21,026 nucleotides of DNA, taken from assembly GCA_013365325.1 (NCBI GenBank), contig JABVXV010000618.1, positions 1 to 21,026 on the forward strand. The letters are read 5' to 3'. The notes beneath the pieces were generated by a model that saw only the letters and a program-made list of their open reading frames with translations, searched no databases and was not told the DNA's origin. Numbering within the stretch: the stretch's first letter is position 1; the number at the start of each line of letters is the position of its first letter. The position numbers and the translations under genes were made by a program. Source of the stretch: Dipetalonema caudispina. Lineage: Eukaryota; Nematoda; Chromadorea; Rhabditida; Onchocercidae. Below, piece by piece: positions 10,565-21,026 of this stretch.

Positions 10565-12596
10565 TTATTATGCTTCATTCAGCAATCTCTTTTCACATGT
10601 TACAGGGATGATGTCCATCATTAATTTTTATGACTTTTTTTCCTTTTCAAATTGTGGAACAATTTCCATTTCATGTCAGTCTGGGTTGTCAGTTAGTCAT
10701 TTCGCTGATTCGTTTGTTATCATTCATCTATGTTAACATGTTCGATGTATAATAATGGTAAGTCGACGTAACCAGACTTGGCAGCAGTATTTGTTTTTCA
10801 GCTAGAAATTTATCAATATATTTTCAATCCGATATTTGGAATGTCGCACAGTAAAACAGACCAAACTTCATTTGGTTTCCTTAGCCATACCTTCTCGATA
10901 TCATTAATCTAGCTTCACGAGTTTCTTGTTCCTAAAAGTTTTACCATTACAATCCTGAACATATAGACTTCAGCTAAGTCACAATTTTAAAACGTGCCCT
11001 TTGCGCATTAATTATCTCAATCCTCTTTAGTTCATGTGCTTATAAAACTCTCTTGTAATGCTGTTGCAAAAAAACAAAACACAGAATTCTTTTTGGGGAA
11101 ACGTTTCGAAATGATTTCGTCATATTTCTCTCTAAATTCTATGAAAATCAGCTGGTTTGCTGAAAGTACCATTTGTTTCACTCGGCATACTTTCATTAAA
11201 ACATTTTGATGGTTTTTTTTTTTTTTTTTTTTCCTCTACTACAGACAAATTTTAAAGTTCTGCGAAGAGTTCATAAAGATGTTACGAATATACCAAATTT
11301 CATCATTGTGATATCTAATTCTAAATAGTATCACTTCACAACCCAAAAATAAATGTGCTAACTCTGTGGATGTGTTGGTAAATTGAGTTACTGCAAGCAT
11401 ATTCTGCCTTGGTAGCAGAGGAGACAACCTACAGGCTTGTGTTGTTATCTCATTTACTGGTAAATTTACCTACCCTCACCAAATAACCTCAACAAAAAGA
11501 CCTTAACATCATTGTCGTCCTGTCCTATACACATCCTTCCATATACGGAACCCTAAAGTAACCCTTGTATATGTTTGCCAGTTTCCAGATCATGTGGTGT
11601 AGCTTATCGAATGATGCACCGCATTGCTAGACAACATGCAACAGAATAATCGGCATAAAACTAACTCATACACACTTTGATTCACAACTGCTAAGCAACT
11701 AATCAACTTCATAATTCGGCGGTGCTGCTTCGCAATTCAATCTCATCGTTATACGCCAACACATTGCTTTTACCGATATGCAATCTAGCTTAAATAGACA
11801 TAACAATCAGCAACAACATATAGCGCGAACGAGTTATTCAAGCTGCGTATATTATCTCTAAGTAGAACACGATATGTTGTCCGCGGAACATATGCCACAT
11901 CTCATCATACTCTACGTACTGTTGAAATATCGCTGAATCGCTTGCAATAAAACGTATGAAGTATAGACAAATGGGTCCAATAATTGAAACAGTTGAAATT
12001 TCGATGGAAGCTAGACGTCTTCGTGGAACGTATTAAGAAATATTAGACTTATATTTATCTAACTTCTATTTCAGTACATGAATAAGGTACGATTATAAAT
12101 ATGAACGAATCGCATCCTCCAGGTAGCATGAGACGTAAAACAGTTGGAGTTTGATTTCAAAATGTAAGCTACTAATCCTGTTTTATTGAAAGAAAATTAT
12201 AAGTGCAATATTAGATAAAGTTATACAATTCATAGAAATCTGAAAATAAGCAAGAAATGAAAACGAATTAGTAGTGTTGTTAAACCATTGTTGGAAAGCA
12301 ATAAAAGTTGGCAGCAATTTTTTCCAAAATATCAATTAGCAAAAGTCGAAAATATGAATATGCATCAGTTCGGAATCTTTCTCACAATAAAAAAGTTCAC
12401 TTTTTAGTTTCTTAATTTCCCTACGAATATAAGTTAACACCTTCTTCAGCAACAACACGATTAAAACGTAGATTGTGAAGAAAATTGAAAAACGCCAACA
12501 TAGAAAAATGAAGAATGACAACGTTACAAAATATGATCATGTGGAAATGGTGAATGATTTCTTTTTACAATAAAGATAATACCAATTTATAATTAT
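10565..12596. other. Convergent intergenic region without a recognisable gene
   Basis: About 2 kb between the 3' ends of the SLC7 and P5B ATPase genes. Only 61-62-codon frames occur (for example minus 11427-11239 and minus 12521-12336), without motifs or splice support. A T20 tract lies at 11213-11232. It probably holds 3' UTR and filler sequence. Confidence 0.6.
11213..11232. repeat. T20 homopolymer
   Basis: Run of 20 T between the two convergent genes. Confidence 0.95.
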
Positions 12597-12602
12597 TTTA
12601 TT
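12597..12602 (-). terminator. Possible polyadenylation signal of the P5B ATPase gene
   Basis: Minus-strand AATAAA (TTTATT on plus) about 212 nt after the TAA stop at 12816-12814. The surrounding DNA is AT-rich, so other hexamers or variants could be used. Confidence 0.4.
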
Positions 12603-12813
12603 ACTTAGAAAAAAATAACTTCCATGAGTAAACGTTGTACAGCATGTCTTATCTAACTAATGAGAGGATTAAAGACAAATTTAAAGCAACAATAGCTGAT
12701 AAGAAAAGGGAACGAGAGCATTATCAGAAGTAATACTAAACAAATCTTCAGTCAGCCAGATCACAATATACGCATTGCATTATGATTCCTAATTTAAATC
12801 TATTCAAATCCTG

Positions 12814-15800
12814 TTAAAAGCATCCCTTAGTAGTGGGTGAAGAATTTGGGATAGAGTATAATCCAAAATGATCACTAGGTCCTTCAGCTGAGCTTGGAAT
12901 CCAACTTGGGCTGCTGCTAATCGAAAGCAGAATTTTTTCATTCTTGTTTAGCATATCTGCATCCGTCTCAACAGAGTGCTTCTTACGCCACCTAAATTAT
13001 AATACATGTTTTGTTATCATTTAGAATATAAAGTATTGCCTTCCATCTGACAAATAATAAGCTAAACAAATGTATTCAAATCAACAAATCTAAAAGCCAT
13101 TCTGCCATTCCCAAACAATAGTCATTAAGATTCTTAACTCTGCGAAACATAAGGTAAGGGAAAACAAGGTAACCTACTTTTCACGAACAGTAAGGATCAG
13201 ATATTCGATAACTCCTGTTTCATACAAGTAGGCGCATAGAATGTAGTTGAAAGCGACAACAAGTATGAAAATCCGATAACCAAGCTCCGGAAGTGGATCA
13301 TATTGCATATGTCTGGCCACAAAATACGGAGGGTTAATCGTGATCCACACACAGGCAGAAATTAATATCCCTGAAAGAAAAAAAAAAAAAAAAAAACGTG
13401 AATTCGTTTACCAAAATTTTTTAAGGCAATTTAATAAACCACGCCATTCTTGTGACAAATATGTGAACTATTGAAATAAATTTCCACTAACCAAAGCAGA
13501 TACAAAGAGGAGTGTTACTGAAAATTGTTTTACGATATGGCGGTCCTCTGCTATAAATGACTGCCAAAGTTAAATATTGGAAAGAGGACAAACAAAACAT
13601 CGCAGTTCCCTGCAAATCAAATTACAGACAGAGTATCATTTGAAATATAACCATTCCAAAAACCTAATAATCACGTTGCTTAATCAACAGTAAGCAAATA
13701 TACAATCAGACATAAAATACAATAAAGAGATCTCCTCCTAAAAACAGTCCATAGTTACCTGCATACTTCTTTTATCCTCAACAGAAATTCCAAATGGAGT
13801 TGAATAAGGCACAAACCATGGCTGCGCTGCAGTATATATGAAAACAGACAACTGAAACGAATTCTTATTAATTAGGGAACAATCAAATGAATTTCCTTTT
13901 TCATTTCAGTGATTTTCAAACATTGAAAGTGTGTATTGACAAATCGCGCTGTAAAATAAATAACAAGTTCGATTCTTTTCTAATTAGCATTCGAGTACAA
14001 GAGCACAAGAGAAATATAGAGGATCTAAATTAGAATATGTTTTGCTCATAATACCACGCTTTTTAAACCTTTTTTTTTTCACAATAAAAAACTAACCTGA
14101 AAAACGAAAACAATTAAGAGCTGTCCCACAACTGAAAGCAGTGATGCAAAAGAAAGTAATTTCGTTGGTGGTGGAGAAACTGCAAGCTTCTGACATGGTG
14201 GAGTGTATCCGAAACATGCAGCCACTGTTGTCACCAGGAATAAATCGATAAAAAGAAACTGAAAAACTCATTAAACTTTAAGCAATAACTAACTGTACAG
14301 ACTTGGGCAAATAACCAATGTTAGTTGAATTCAATAGTTATAAGCTGATGTAAATTAACACAGAAATAACCTGGAAATCTGTAAGATTTGTAGCGAGCCA
14401 ATAAAGCAAAACGACAGAAATAAACTGCGTTAATGAGCAGCTTGCCATATATTTGAAAATTCCAAATGAAGTTACCAGAGCTGCTCGGCCTAAAAAAAAA
14501 TCGAACATTTACTGGTCATATATACCGATATTCTGGATAAAAATGCCACTATAACAGTAACACTTTCACCTTCACGAATAATCATTGGAACGCAACGAAT
14601 ATCAGGCACGCGCGAAGTGAATGGAGCTGCAATTGAAGCTTCTGCTTCAGACAACGATATACCAGCATGAGCCGCCTAAAAGCTTCATATAACAAAATAA
14701 TTTTCCAACTTCCATGAATCACTAATAATAATAATTATCTTTCTCTTTGCAGAGTAAAACAATCCAACTTACGAGTTTGACCATAAAACTCAAATCTCCA
14801 TGGATCAGAAAACATAAATGGTTCTCAAATACTAGTAAAAGAAAAATAATGAGTAAGTACTTTCAGGGCAGCACAATCGTTAGCACCATCACCACACATT
14901 GCTACGGTGTATTCAACTTCTTGAAGTTTATTTACTAGCATCTGTTTCTGTTCAGGTGACATTCGTGCAAAAACATCACAAACAGTCACAAATTTGAGCA
15001 GCAACTCAGGGTATTCGCGAGAAATAACTTCAAATGTTGGACCTATAAAGCAATCCTTTAATCCTTGAACAAGTATATCAGATATCAGAGCATGAGATCT
15101 TGAAAATAATATCATCAATTGATAATTCAAATTACTTTGAAAAAATGAATTTTTAAAAGCGATACTAACCAGATACTGAAAGTTGGTAGGCAGGATCTAT
15201 AAAACTCCTCGATTCCATGTCATAAACTGATGAGGAATCATCCAGAAGATCTTCCGACGAAGAAGCAGCCTGGAGGAAATTGACATCAGCTGAACAAAAC
15301 GAAAATCAATTACCCCACATTTTTAGCAAAAATAGAGACAACAAAACTGATTTATCCTTAAAAATAAATATTACAAAAACATCGTCAGATCCCGAACCTG
15401 CTTCAACAAGAGAGGGATTCTCGAATTTGGTGAATCACGATTGCCACATTCTACAATATAAGCCTTTTTTATAGGCTGTATAATTCCACATTCACGAGCG
15501 ACACTAAGCGCTGTGAGTATATTATCGCCAGTAACCATAACAGTTCGAATATGAGCTCTAAAATTTTTATCCTTTAATTTAAAAACAGAAGTTAATTACG
15601 AAGTCTATAAACAAATTCCTTTCACGGAAACTGGAGATGGATTGGAAAAACCTTACTTATTTAGTTGATGAATAACACCCACTGTCTGCGCTTTCAATCG
15701 ATTTTCCATCGTCACTAGACCTAACAATATTAAGTCATTTTCCACCTAAAACAATTCATTTTCTCCAAAATATTTACTCTTATACAGATTTCCAAAACAG

Positions 15801-18800
15801 GAAACAAGAAGAAAATGAATCTTCAAAATCCTCAACTATCAATTACCAACAAAACGAACTTGTTCTCTGTTCACTCTTTGAGATTTAGGAAAACTGATAT
15901 GTAACTTTTTGTAGGCAACTGCAATCAATCGATATCCATGTTGTGCATAATCATTAACGACGTTCTGTAAAGAGCTACTGATGGCAAACGACAATTAACT
16001 GAGCAACACAATTACCAAGAGCAGGAAGTGTTGAACGATCTCAACGATATTCACAAACATTTGTACTAATTATTTTGAAACACGGTGCTTTATGTTTTTT
16101 AATGCACTACAATGATAAGTTTGGAGCAAAAGACATATTCAAAAAAAAAAAAGTGAAATCTTTAGCACTCAAATACATGTATGGGTAGAATTATAACTAA
16201 GAAAAAAACTCTATCTGATATTTGAATTGATGAAGGACAGGAGAAAAAGGGGAAAAGAAATGAGATTGTAGGATTATTCTTAAGCATGGCAACAACAGTT
16301 CTTAAGAAATGATTCAAATGAACGAACGCTGTAGTTGGTAGGAATACTAGATGGTTGACAAAGCGAAGCTATCATTTCCGGGGCACCTTTGCAATACAAG
16401 GTCATATCATGTGATTCGTCTTCTGGATCATGCACGATGACAGACATCCGCTGTAGTGAAGAACTAAAAATTCCATTTAAATACGAAATTTTCAATATCC
16501 CAACATAATTGCAGGCTGAAGAAGTTTCAAAAAGCTGTCTGAAACGTAGCAAAAAATAACAAAAACATAGAGACTACAATATTAGTTAGAAAATAAAGCA
16601 CAGTATAGTAAGGCTAAATTATAACTTCCTCCTCCCTATAAAATCACATAGGTATTACCTGAAAGTAAACTGTCTCAAAATTGCAAGCTCTATTTCACGA
16701 TCGCAACCACATGCACCCGGAACGCTCCGCACAACCGGTGGAGCCAAAATATCAAATCGAGCGGTTTCTTCAATTCTTGAATTCATAGTTTCATCCAGTG
16801 TCCAAGTAGTGCTTTTGAAGAGAATCAAATCAAGCGGATCACCGCAGAGAAGACCGTTTATGCTGTAAGCTACTGACTATTCAAAACAAATAGATTATAA
16901 GTGGCTAAACTTCAAACCATCATAGATATTAAATATAAAATATCGGATAAAATTTCTTATTTTCTCTTACTCCTAATTTTCAAACGAAAGCACTCAACCA
17001 ACCATGTCAAACTGTGGCATGTGGATACCGCTTCGACAAGCTTGCGGTACTCCCACATCTCCTTGACATTCAATGACGGAAACTCATGCCGAAATATCGG
17101 TTCCTTATCGTTGCTGTGCAGAACGGGACAAACAGAATGAAAATCCAAACCATCCTCGGTTAAAGTTCCCGTTTTGTCGAAACAAACCTGTACATTAAAA
17201 ATAACAACACTATTTTAAATTCATTACCTACAATGAAAGCAGAATGTAACCCAAAGCTTACGACGTTGATCGCACCACACGTATTAATAGTTGAAGGAGC
17301 AATACAATAAATATCTTTTCGATGAAGACGCACATGTGATGCCAATATCCCAACACTCATCGCAGCTAAAATTCAAATGTATCAATGCAACTATACTCTT
17401 AAAATACAACTTTTAAACATCCCCATCGAGATCCTCAGTGAAGAATTATTCCGATAGCAATAATAATTATTCACTGAAGTTTCAAATAATCTCCGAGGCC
17501 TTTCTTCAAATGGATAGCATTAAACAGTACCACTAACCAGGCAAAGCAGGAGGTACAACTACAGTGATAATATCCAATGCGCGTACGATAACTTTCCTCA
17601 CATTTGTACCGCGAAAAATCATAGTCGCAATGGTATATGAGAAGCCACAAAAGGCAATACATCCAAGAAAACCAATAAATTTGAAAAGATCTCTTGTAAA
17701 ACGCAAGTCTACCGGTTTTGGATACATTATTGAGCGTACCAGCTGACCTTTCAACGTTGTATAAGCAGTTCGAAGAACAACTGCCTGGAATAAGTAGTAC
17801 AATCACAAAAGATATACATTATGTCCAGCCAGGTGTGCATTCATATGTAAATTTCATAATTTGTATTAATAAGAAATCTACATAAAAAACTTCCCACTAG
17901 CAGTTAGCACTTTTGAATATTAGTACCTTTACACTTTTCCCTGCATAATAACGTGTCTGAAGTACTTGGGTACCACAAAACAGTGTATGTCTGGAATGTT
18001 CCTTCAACGAGAAAACTGATGATTCATCATCAGTATCTGGTAAAGCAGCCTAAAAAAGTTAAAACATAAAATTAAATGAATGATCCGTAAGATAAAAGAA
18101 CGACCATAAATCAACATAAGTGGTCCTGACCTTCGTTACTGGAACTGATTCTCCCGTCAACATTGATTCATTTACAATTGCTGTGCCATTAATCAGTACG
18201 GCGTCACATTGCATATTACATCCATTAGGGGGAATTAGAATGACGTCACCAGGTACTAACTGCAATCGGGTCGTAGAGTGCCAATATTCAATAAGTACCA
18301 ACAAAGTTAGTGAATTGTTAAAAATATATAGAACGTTGTAAAAACTAACAAGCGAAATTAAAAATCAAAACTTACTTCTTCACTATTTACTTTCATTGGA
18401 TTTCCACAATTTCTAAGCACCTGCACGAATGCCGAAGAATGAACCATACTTCGTAATTTCCTTTCTTGCTTTCTGGTGTGATATAAATCCATCGCTATGG
18501 AAAACAAAGACATGGCAACAATAACGCTAGCATATATCTCATAATGATCCGAAAACCAAACCGCAACGCTATAAAAACTTCCTATGGTATCAGCATAGCA
18601 CGAATTTTAATATCAAATATCATTAGAAGATTTTAAATAAATTCATGAAGCAGTTTAAAATATGCACCTGAACAACTGGAATATGTAGAAGGGAGATACA
18701 ACTTCACGGAATAGGAGGACATGCAGTGGCTTGAGGTTTATGTCAATTAAATTCTTCCCATAAACTGCCAAACGTTTAGCAACATCAGCACTACTTAGGC

Positions 18801-19845
18801 CTTTTTCTGCCATATTATGGAAGCGGTGAAAGTCAATCTAAAATTATAGTGAGATAAAAAATATGTTTACGATAGTGAAGCAAAGTCCAAGAGAATCTTT
18901 AGATCCGCTCAGTTTAGTGTCAAGCATTAAAAAGCTGATGAGTTTCAGAAATCTCAAAGAAGAGGCAGAGACAATTTGGAAGGAAGCGAACATATGAATT
19001 GAATAGAGAGAAAAGAGGTTAAAGGAAAATAGCTCACAAATTCTAACCCATAATTAAATAAAATAAACTTACACCAACATCTAGTGAATCAATTGAAATG
19101 AATCGGTTCTCGTCAGGATACCAAAGATGAATAAGTTTTTTAAAAGTGAAATATCTCAACGTGCTTACATCAGCCATTCGAAAACCAGTTACAGGTAAAC
19201 CCATTTGCATAATGCTATCACTAATTATACAAAGTACCGGGCGAAAGGTAACATCCATATGCGCATCTCTTAAATTATTATTAAAATAAAAACGTTAGAA
19301 TTTTGCTTTGCATAGGCAACCATCGAACTAAACACTCTGACTATTACCTCTTGCTCATGCATTTAGAAACTCAGCAGAGCAAACTTTCCTGATTATATAC
19401 TTTTTTCTGCATATATTTAACATGATGTTATCCATATTTCACTACTGGTGAAATATGGGAAGTTTTAGCAGAAAAGATGATCGAATTAACTAACCGAATC
19501 AAAAGACAGTCTGCTGTACTGAGAGAACATTCTGAAGCAGTACATTTTAACCACCACTTCGGGTACCAATACAACAATAAACGGAATGTGCCCAAAGTAA
19601 GCACCGTAGCTATCCACGTTAATGTCTGGAAATATTTTACAGTTTACTGAAAAAAAGAACATTTCGTATGAAATAACCGTTTGACTTCCATTAACTCAGT
19701 GCATTTACCTCGCTGAACTTTGATCTTTAAGCTTAGATTTACGTAATTAACATACCGTTTTTATCCTATTTGTTTTATATCCCCACAGATACAGATTTTC
19801 ATCATCGACGGTGACGTGAGCGCTGTGCGTTGCTTGTGTAGGCAT
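12814..19845 (-). CDS. P5B-type ATPase (ATP13A2/3-like; C. elegans CATP-5/6/7 group), complete
   Basis: Endo-lysosomal or surface P-type ATPase; studied P5B relatives export polyamines. Exons, 5' to 3': 19845-19756, 19625-19495, 19268-19073, 18837-18668, 18568-18376, 18259-18131, 18049-17927, 17784-17538, 17365-17262, 17187-17003, 16862-16659, 16463-16328, 15964-15860, 15745-15657, 15557-15398, 15269-15170, 15042-14861, 14675-14570, 14489-14371, 14258-14097, 13851-13759, 13609-13492, 13370-13178, 12991-12814. Total 3513 nt, 1170 residues (family about 1180-1250). Motifs: P5-type N-terminus [10 protein letters not shown] about 18-27; LTGES 294-298 (actuator); PPALP 422-426, the P5B M4 signature (P5A has PPELP); DKTGTLT with phosphorylated Asp465; KGAPE 616-620; VTGDN 709-713; GDGANDC 838-844; ten membrane segments expected. 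The tail is Ser/Pro-rich with SPSWIPS. No catalytic residue is missing. Exon 3 has a weak acceptor (tttaag), and three donors read GTTCG. Exact polyamine specificity is inference. Confidence 0.94.
13378..13396. repeat. A19 homopolymer at the acceptor of P5B exon 23
   Basis: T19 on the sense strand, directly upstream of ctttcag at the exon 23 acceptor (AG at 13372-13371). It forms an extreme polypyrimidine tract. Confidence 0.95.
19234..19248. repeat. Exon 3 arm of a 15-bp perfect inverted repeat
   Basis: The stretch gtaccgggcgaaagg on the plus strand is the reverse complement of the P5B exon 3 sequence encoding the TFRPV region (about residues 78-83). Its partner is at 19860-19874, read on the minus strand. 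Ten of 15 bases are G or C. Confidence 0.9.
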
Positions 19846-19859
19846 CCTCTTGAATGTGT

Positions 19860-19874
19860 CCTTTCGCCCGGTAC
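19860..19874. repeat. 5' UTR arm of a 15-bp perfect inverted repeat
   Basis: On the minus strand this reads gtaccgggcgaaagg. It lies inside the 32-nt leader between the putative trans-splice acceptor and the P5B start codon, so the transcript carries both complementary arms. Confidence 0.9.
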
Positions 19875-19877
19875 GCC

Positions 19878-19890
19878 CTAAAATTAATTA
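19878..19890 (-). promoter_or_regulatory. Putative spliced-leader acceptor of the P5B ATPase gene
   Basis: Minus strand taattaattttag, AG at 19879-19878, 32 nt before the ATG at 19845. The ATG frame is open back to this site but has no initiator, which fits an outron plus trans-splicing. Cis-splicing to the exon-like frame upstream is the alternative. Confidence 0.5.
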
Positions 19891-20051
19891 CTTGTACCAA
19901 TGAGTTTCAGAGGTTTTTTTTCCTTGTATCGTAAATATAAATCACGAAAGAGACTTACCTTATCGAATCTACTGCTTATCTCAAATAACTTATTTCCTAG
20001 TGAGTAGCAAGTCGTTTCAAACCATAAATTTATTTTTTCTAAATATCGTAC
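19891..20051. other. Gap between P5B leader and upstream exon-like frame
   Basis: On the minus strand 20036-19969 is a second exon-like piece: a ttag acceptor, an open frame of about 23 codons (including INLWFETTCYSLGN), then the strong donor aag|gtaagt. It does not join the P5B start in a consistent frame. No family recognised. Confidence 0.25.
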
Positions 20052-20335
20052 CTCGCAAAAGAAACGGAAAGACAATGACATAAGAAGCGCATAGCAACAC
20101 GACACTCAATGATTTGCGTTACATAAAACAATCCATAAGCTTTGAGTCCCCGAAAGAAACAGCGCATCAGGTCAACAACATTGGAGAATAACATACTTGA
20201 ATATCGTATTCCCTGAATTGCCACTGGATTTGCGTAACGCTTTGTTAAGCAGTTCTGATATGTACTGTAGCTACCATGCAGCAGTGGTACCCGTTCGCTG
20301 TCACCTTCCAGTGAAAGTCCCCACTTCACGCTGAA
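20052..20335 (-). other. Exon-like open frame of unknown gene, upstream of the P5B ATPase
   Basis: A minus-strand frame open for about 94 codons begins right after the acceptors tttctag (AG at 20337-20336) and gttcag (AG at 20332-20331), and reaches a plausible donor, gcgag|gtacga. The start is not ATG, so it would have to be an internal or 5' exon. The translation contains KWGLSLEGDSERVPLLHGSY and later a hydrophobic stretch, with acidic and polar composition unlike random AT-rich DNA. Spliced from the terminal donor to the P5B leader, the frame does not match the P5B start; an internal donor near 20101-20099 could match. It may be an alternative 5' exon, part of another gene, or noise. Confidence 0.3.
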
Positions 20336-20353
20336 CTAGAAACAATGTCTATT

Positions 20354-20355
<2 letters not shown>

Positions 20356-20384
<29 letters not shown>
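20356..20384. repeat. T29 homopolymer
   Basis: Longest homopolymer in the window: 29 T on the plus strand, about 20 bp upstream (in minus-strand terms) of the exon-like frame. Confidence 0.95.
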
Positions 20385-21026
20385 GGTACAGGGTACAGAG
20401 GGAAGGAGAAAGAAAGGATTCGAAAAGAGTTATACTAACATATCGACAACGTTAACGATTCAGTTTCGAGAGTTCATCATTCCCTTCTCCCTCTAATGCC
20501 CTTCACTTCTTCACCCTTAGCAATGGTGCATCGAATTAACGATTCATTATATTTCCTTCTCTTCTGGAATTCACATTACCATCTGGATGGGAGCCGATTA
20601 CAAATGCGTTACTGTATCATATCTAACTGATCCAAGGATTCCCGGGATTTGCTGAATGCTATTAGCTAAGGGGATATTCAGTTTGCAATAGTATAAGACG
20701 AGAGAATAAGAAGGATGTTTGGGGGAATCTTGTCACACTATCGCTGTCAAATTACACCAAATGACAGCATAGCACAGTTTATGGCAGTTGTGCTTAACTT
20801 TTTCCCTTCTTTCCTGAACTACCATCGCAAAAAGAAGGGGAACCACTTCAACTAAATAAATTTCGAGAAAAAAAAAATGCACAAATTCCCTATGTGATCT
20901 TCACTCTCAATCAGTGTTGCAACTTTTAACATTGTTTAATGACAACTAACTTCTTCCTACACTTAATCTTCTACATCCATTTGGCCCATCCATCTATACT
21001 CCCAATCTTTGTCATCATTAGCAATT
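20385..21026. other. Terminal stretch with no feature seen
   Basis: About 640 bp of mixed sequence with pyrimidine-rich patches (20460-20520 and 20930-21026). I see no open frame with a motif, no RNA gene and no repeat. It probably contains upstream control sequence of the leftward genes. Confidence 0.5.

Noticed and set aside
14747..14938. Plus-strand 63-codon frame overlapping P5B exon 17.
   Set aside because: Antisense shadow of the exon carrying the GDGANDC motif; no motif of its own.
16280..16327. Continuation of P5B exon 12 in open frame to a TAA, which would give a truncated protein.
   Set aside because: The conserved continuation ([15 protein letters not shown]) is found in exon 13 and joins in phase after Ser at 16328 via a GTTCG donor. 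The read-through residues have no family counterpart, though intron retention is possible.
1..21026. Search by eye for tRNA, rRNA, spliced-leader RNA, transposase, reverse-transcriptase and CRISPR-like features.
   Set aside because: No cloverleaf boxes, no regularly spaced repeats and no transposon protein motifs were seen on either strand. A covariance-model scan would be the decisive test.

Overview
The window looks like nuclear DNA of a nematode. I infer a clade III, probably filarial or spirurid worm. The reasons are the AT-rich sequence, genes cut into many short exons by short introns, pyrimidine-AG acceptors placed just before start codons (typical of spliced-leader trans-splicing), and frequent homopolymer tracts. 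There are no bacterial features. The species assignment is inference; the three genes were read directly by following reading frame and splice phase.

Layout. (1) 1-2375, minus strand: the first eight exons (about 294 codons) of an SLC5-type sodium/solute symporter, cut by the left edge of the window. (2) 2376-7260: about 4.9 kb between two divergently transcribed genes. I find no gene there, but it holds a (TA)n(GT)n microsatellite, a 21-bp inverted repeat and a heat-shock-element-like site. (3) 7284-10409, plus strand: a complete 12-exon, 481-residue SLC7/LAT-family amino-acid transporter light chain, with the cysteine that normally links such light chains to an SLC3 heavy chain. (4) 10410-12813: the convergent 3' ends of genes 2 and 3, otherwise without a recognisable gene. 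(5) 12814-19845, minus strand: a complete 24-exon, 1170-residue P5B-type ATPase (ATP13A2/3 family; C. elegans CATP-5/6/7 group), with every catalytic motif intact. (6) 19846-21026: its putative trans-splice site, an unexplained exon-like open frame and a T29 tract.

All three genes encode multi-pass membrane transporters for small nutrients: a sodium-coupled organic solute, amino acids, and probably polyamines. Nothing shows that they are co-regulated; they lie on alternating strands.

Most interesting points: a perfect 15-nt GC-rich complementarity between the 5' UTR and exon 3 of the P5B ATPase; a high share of 5' splice sites with T at +3, including four GTTCG donors; loss of the usual WTD tripeptide in the SLC5 protein; and an unusual glutamine in the TM6 hinge of the SLC7 protein. 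I found no mobile-element gene, RNA gene or CRISPR array, and no evidence of an entirely new system.
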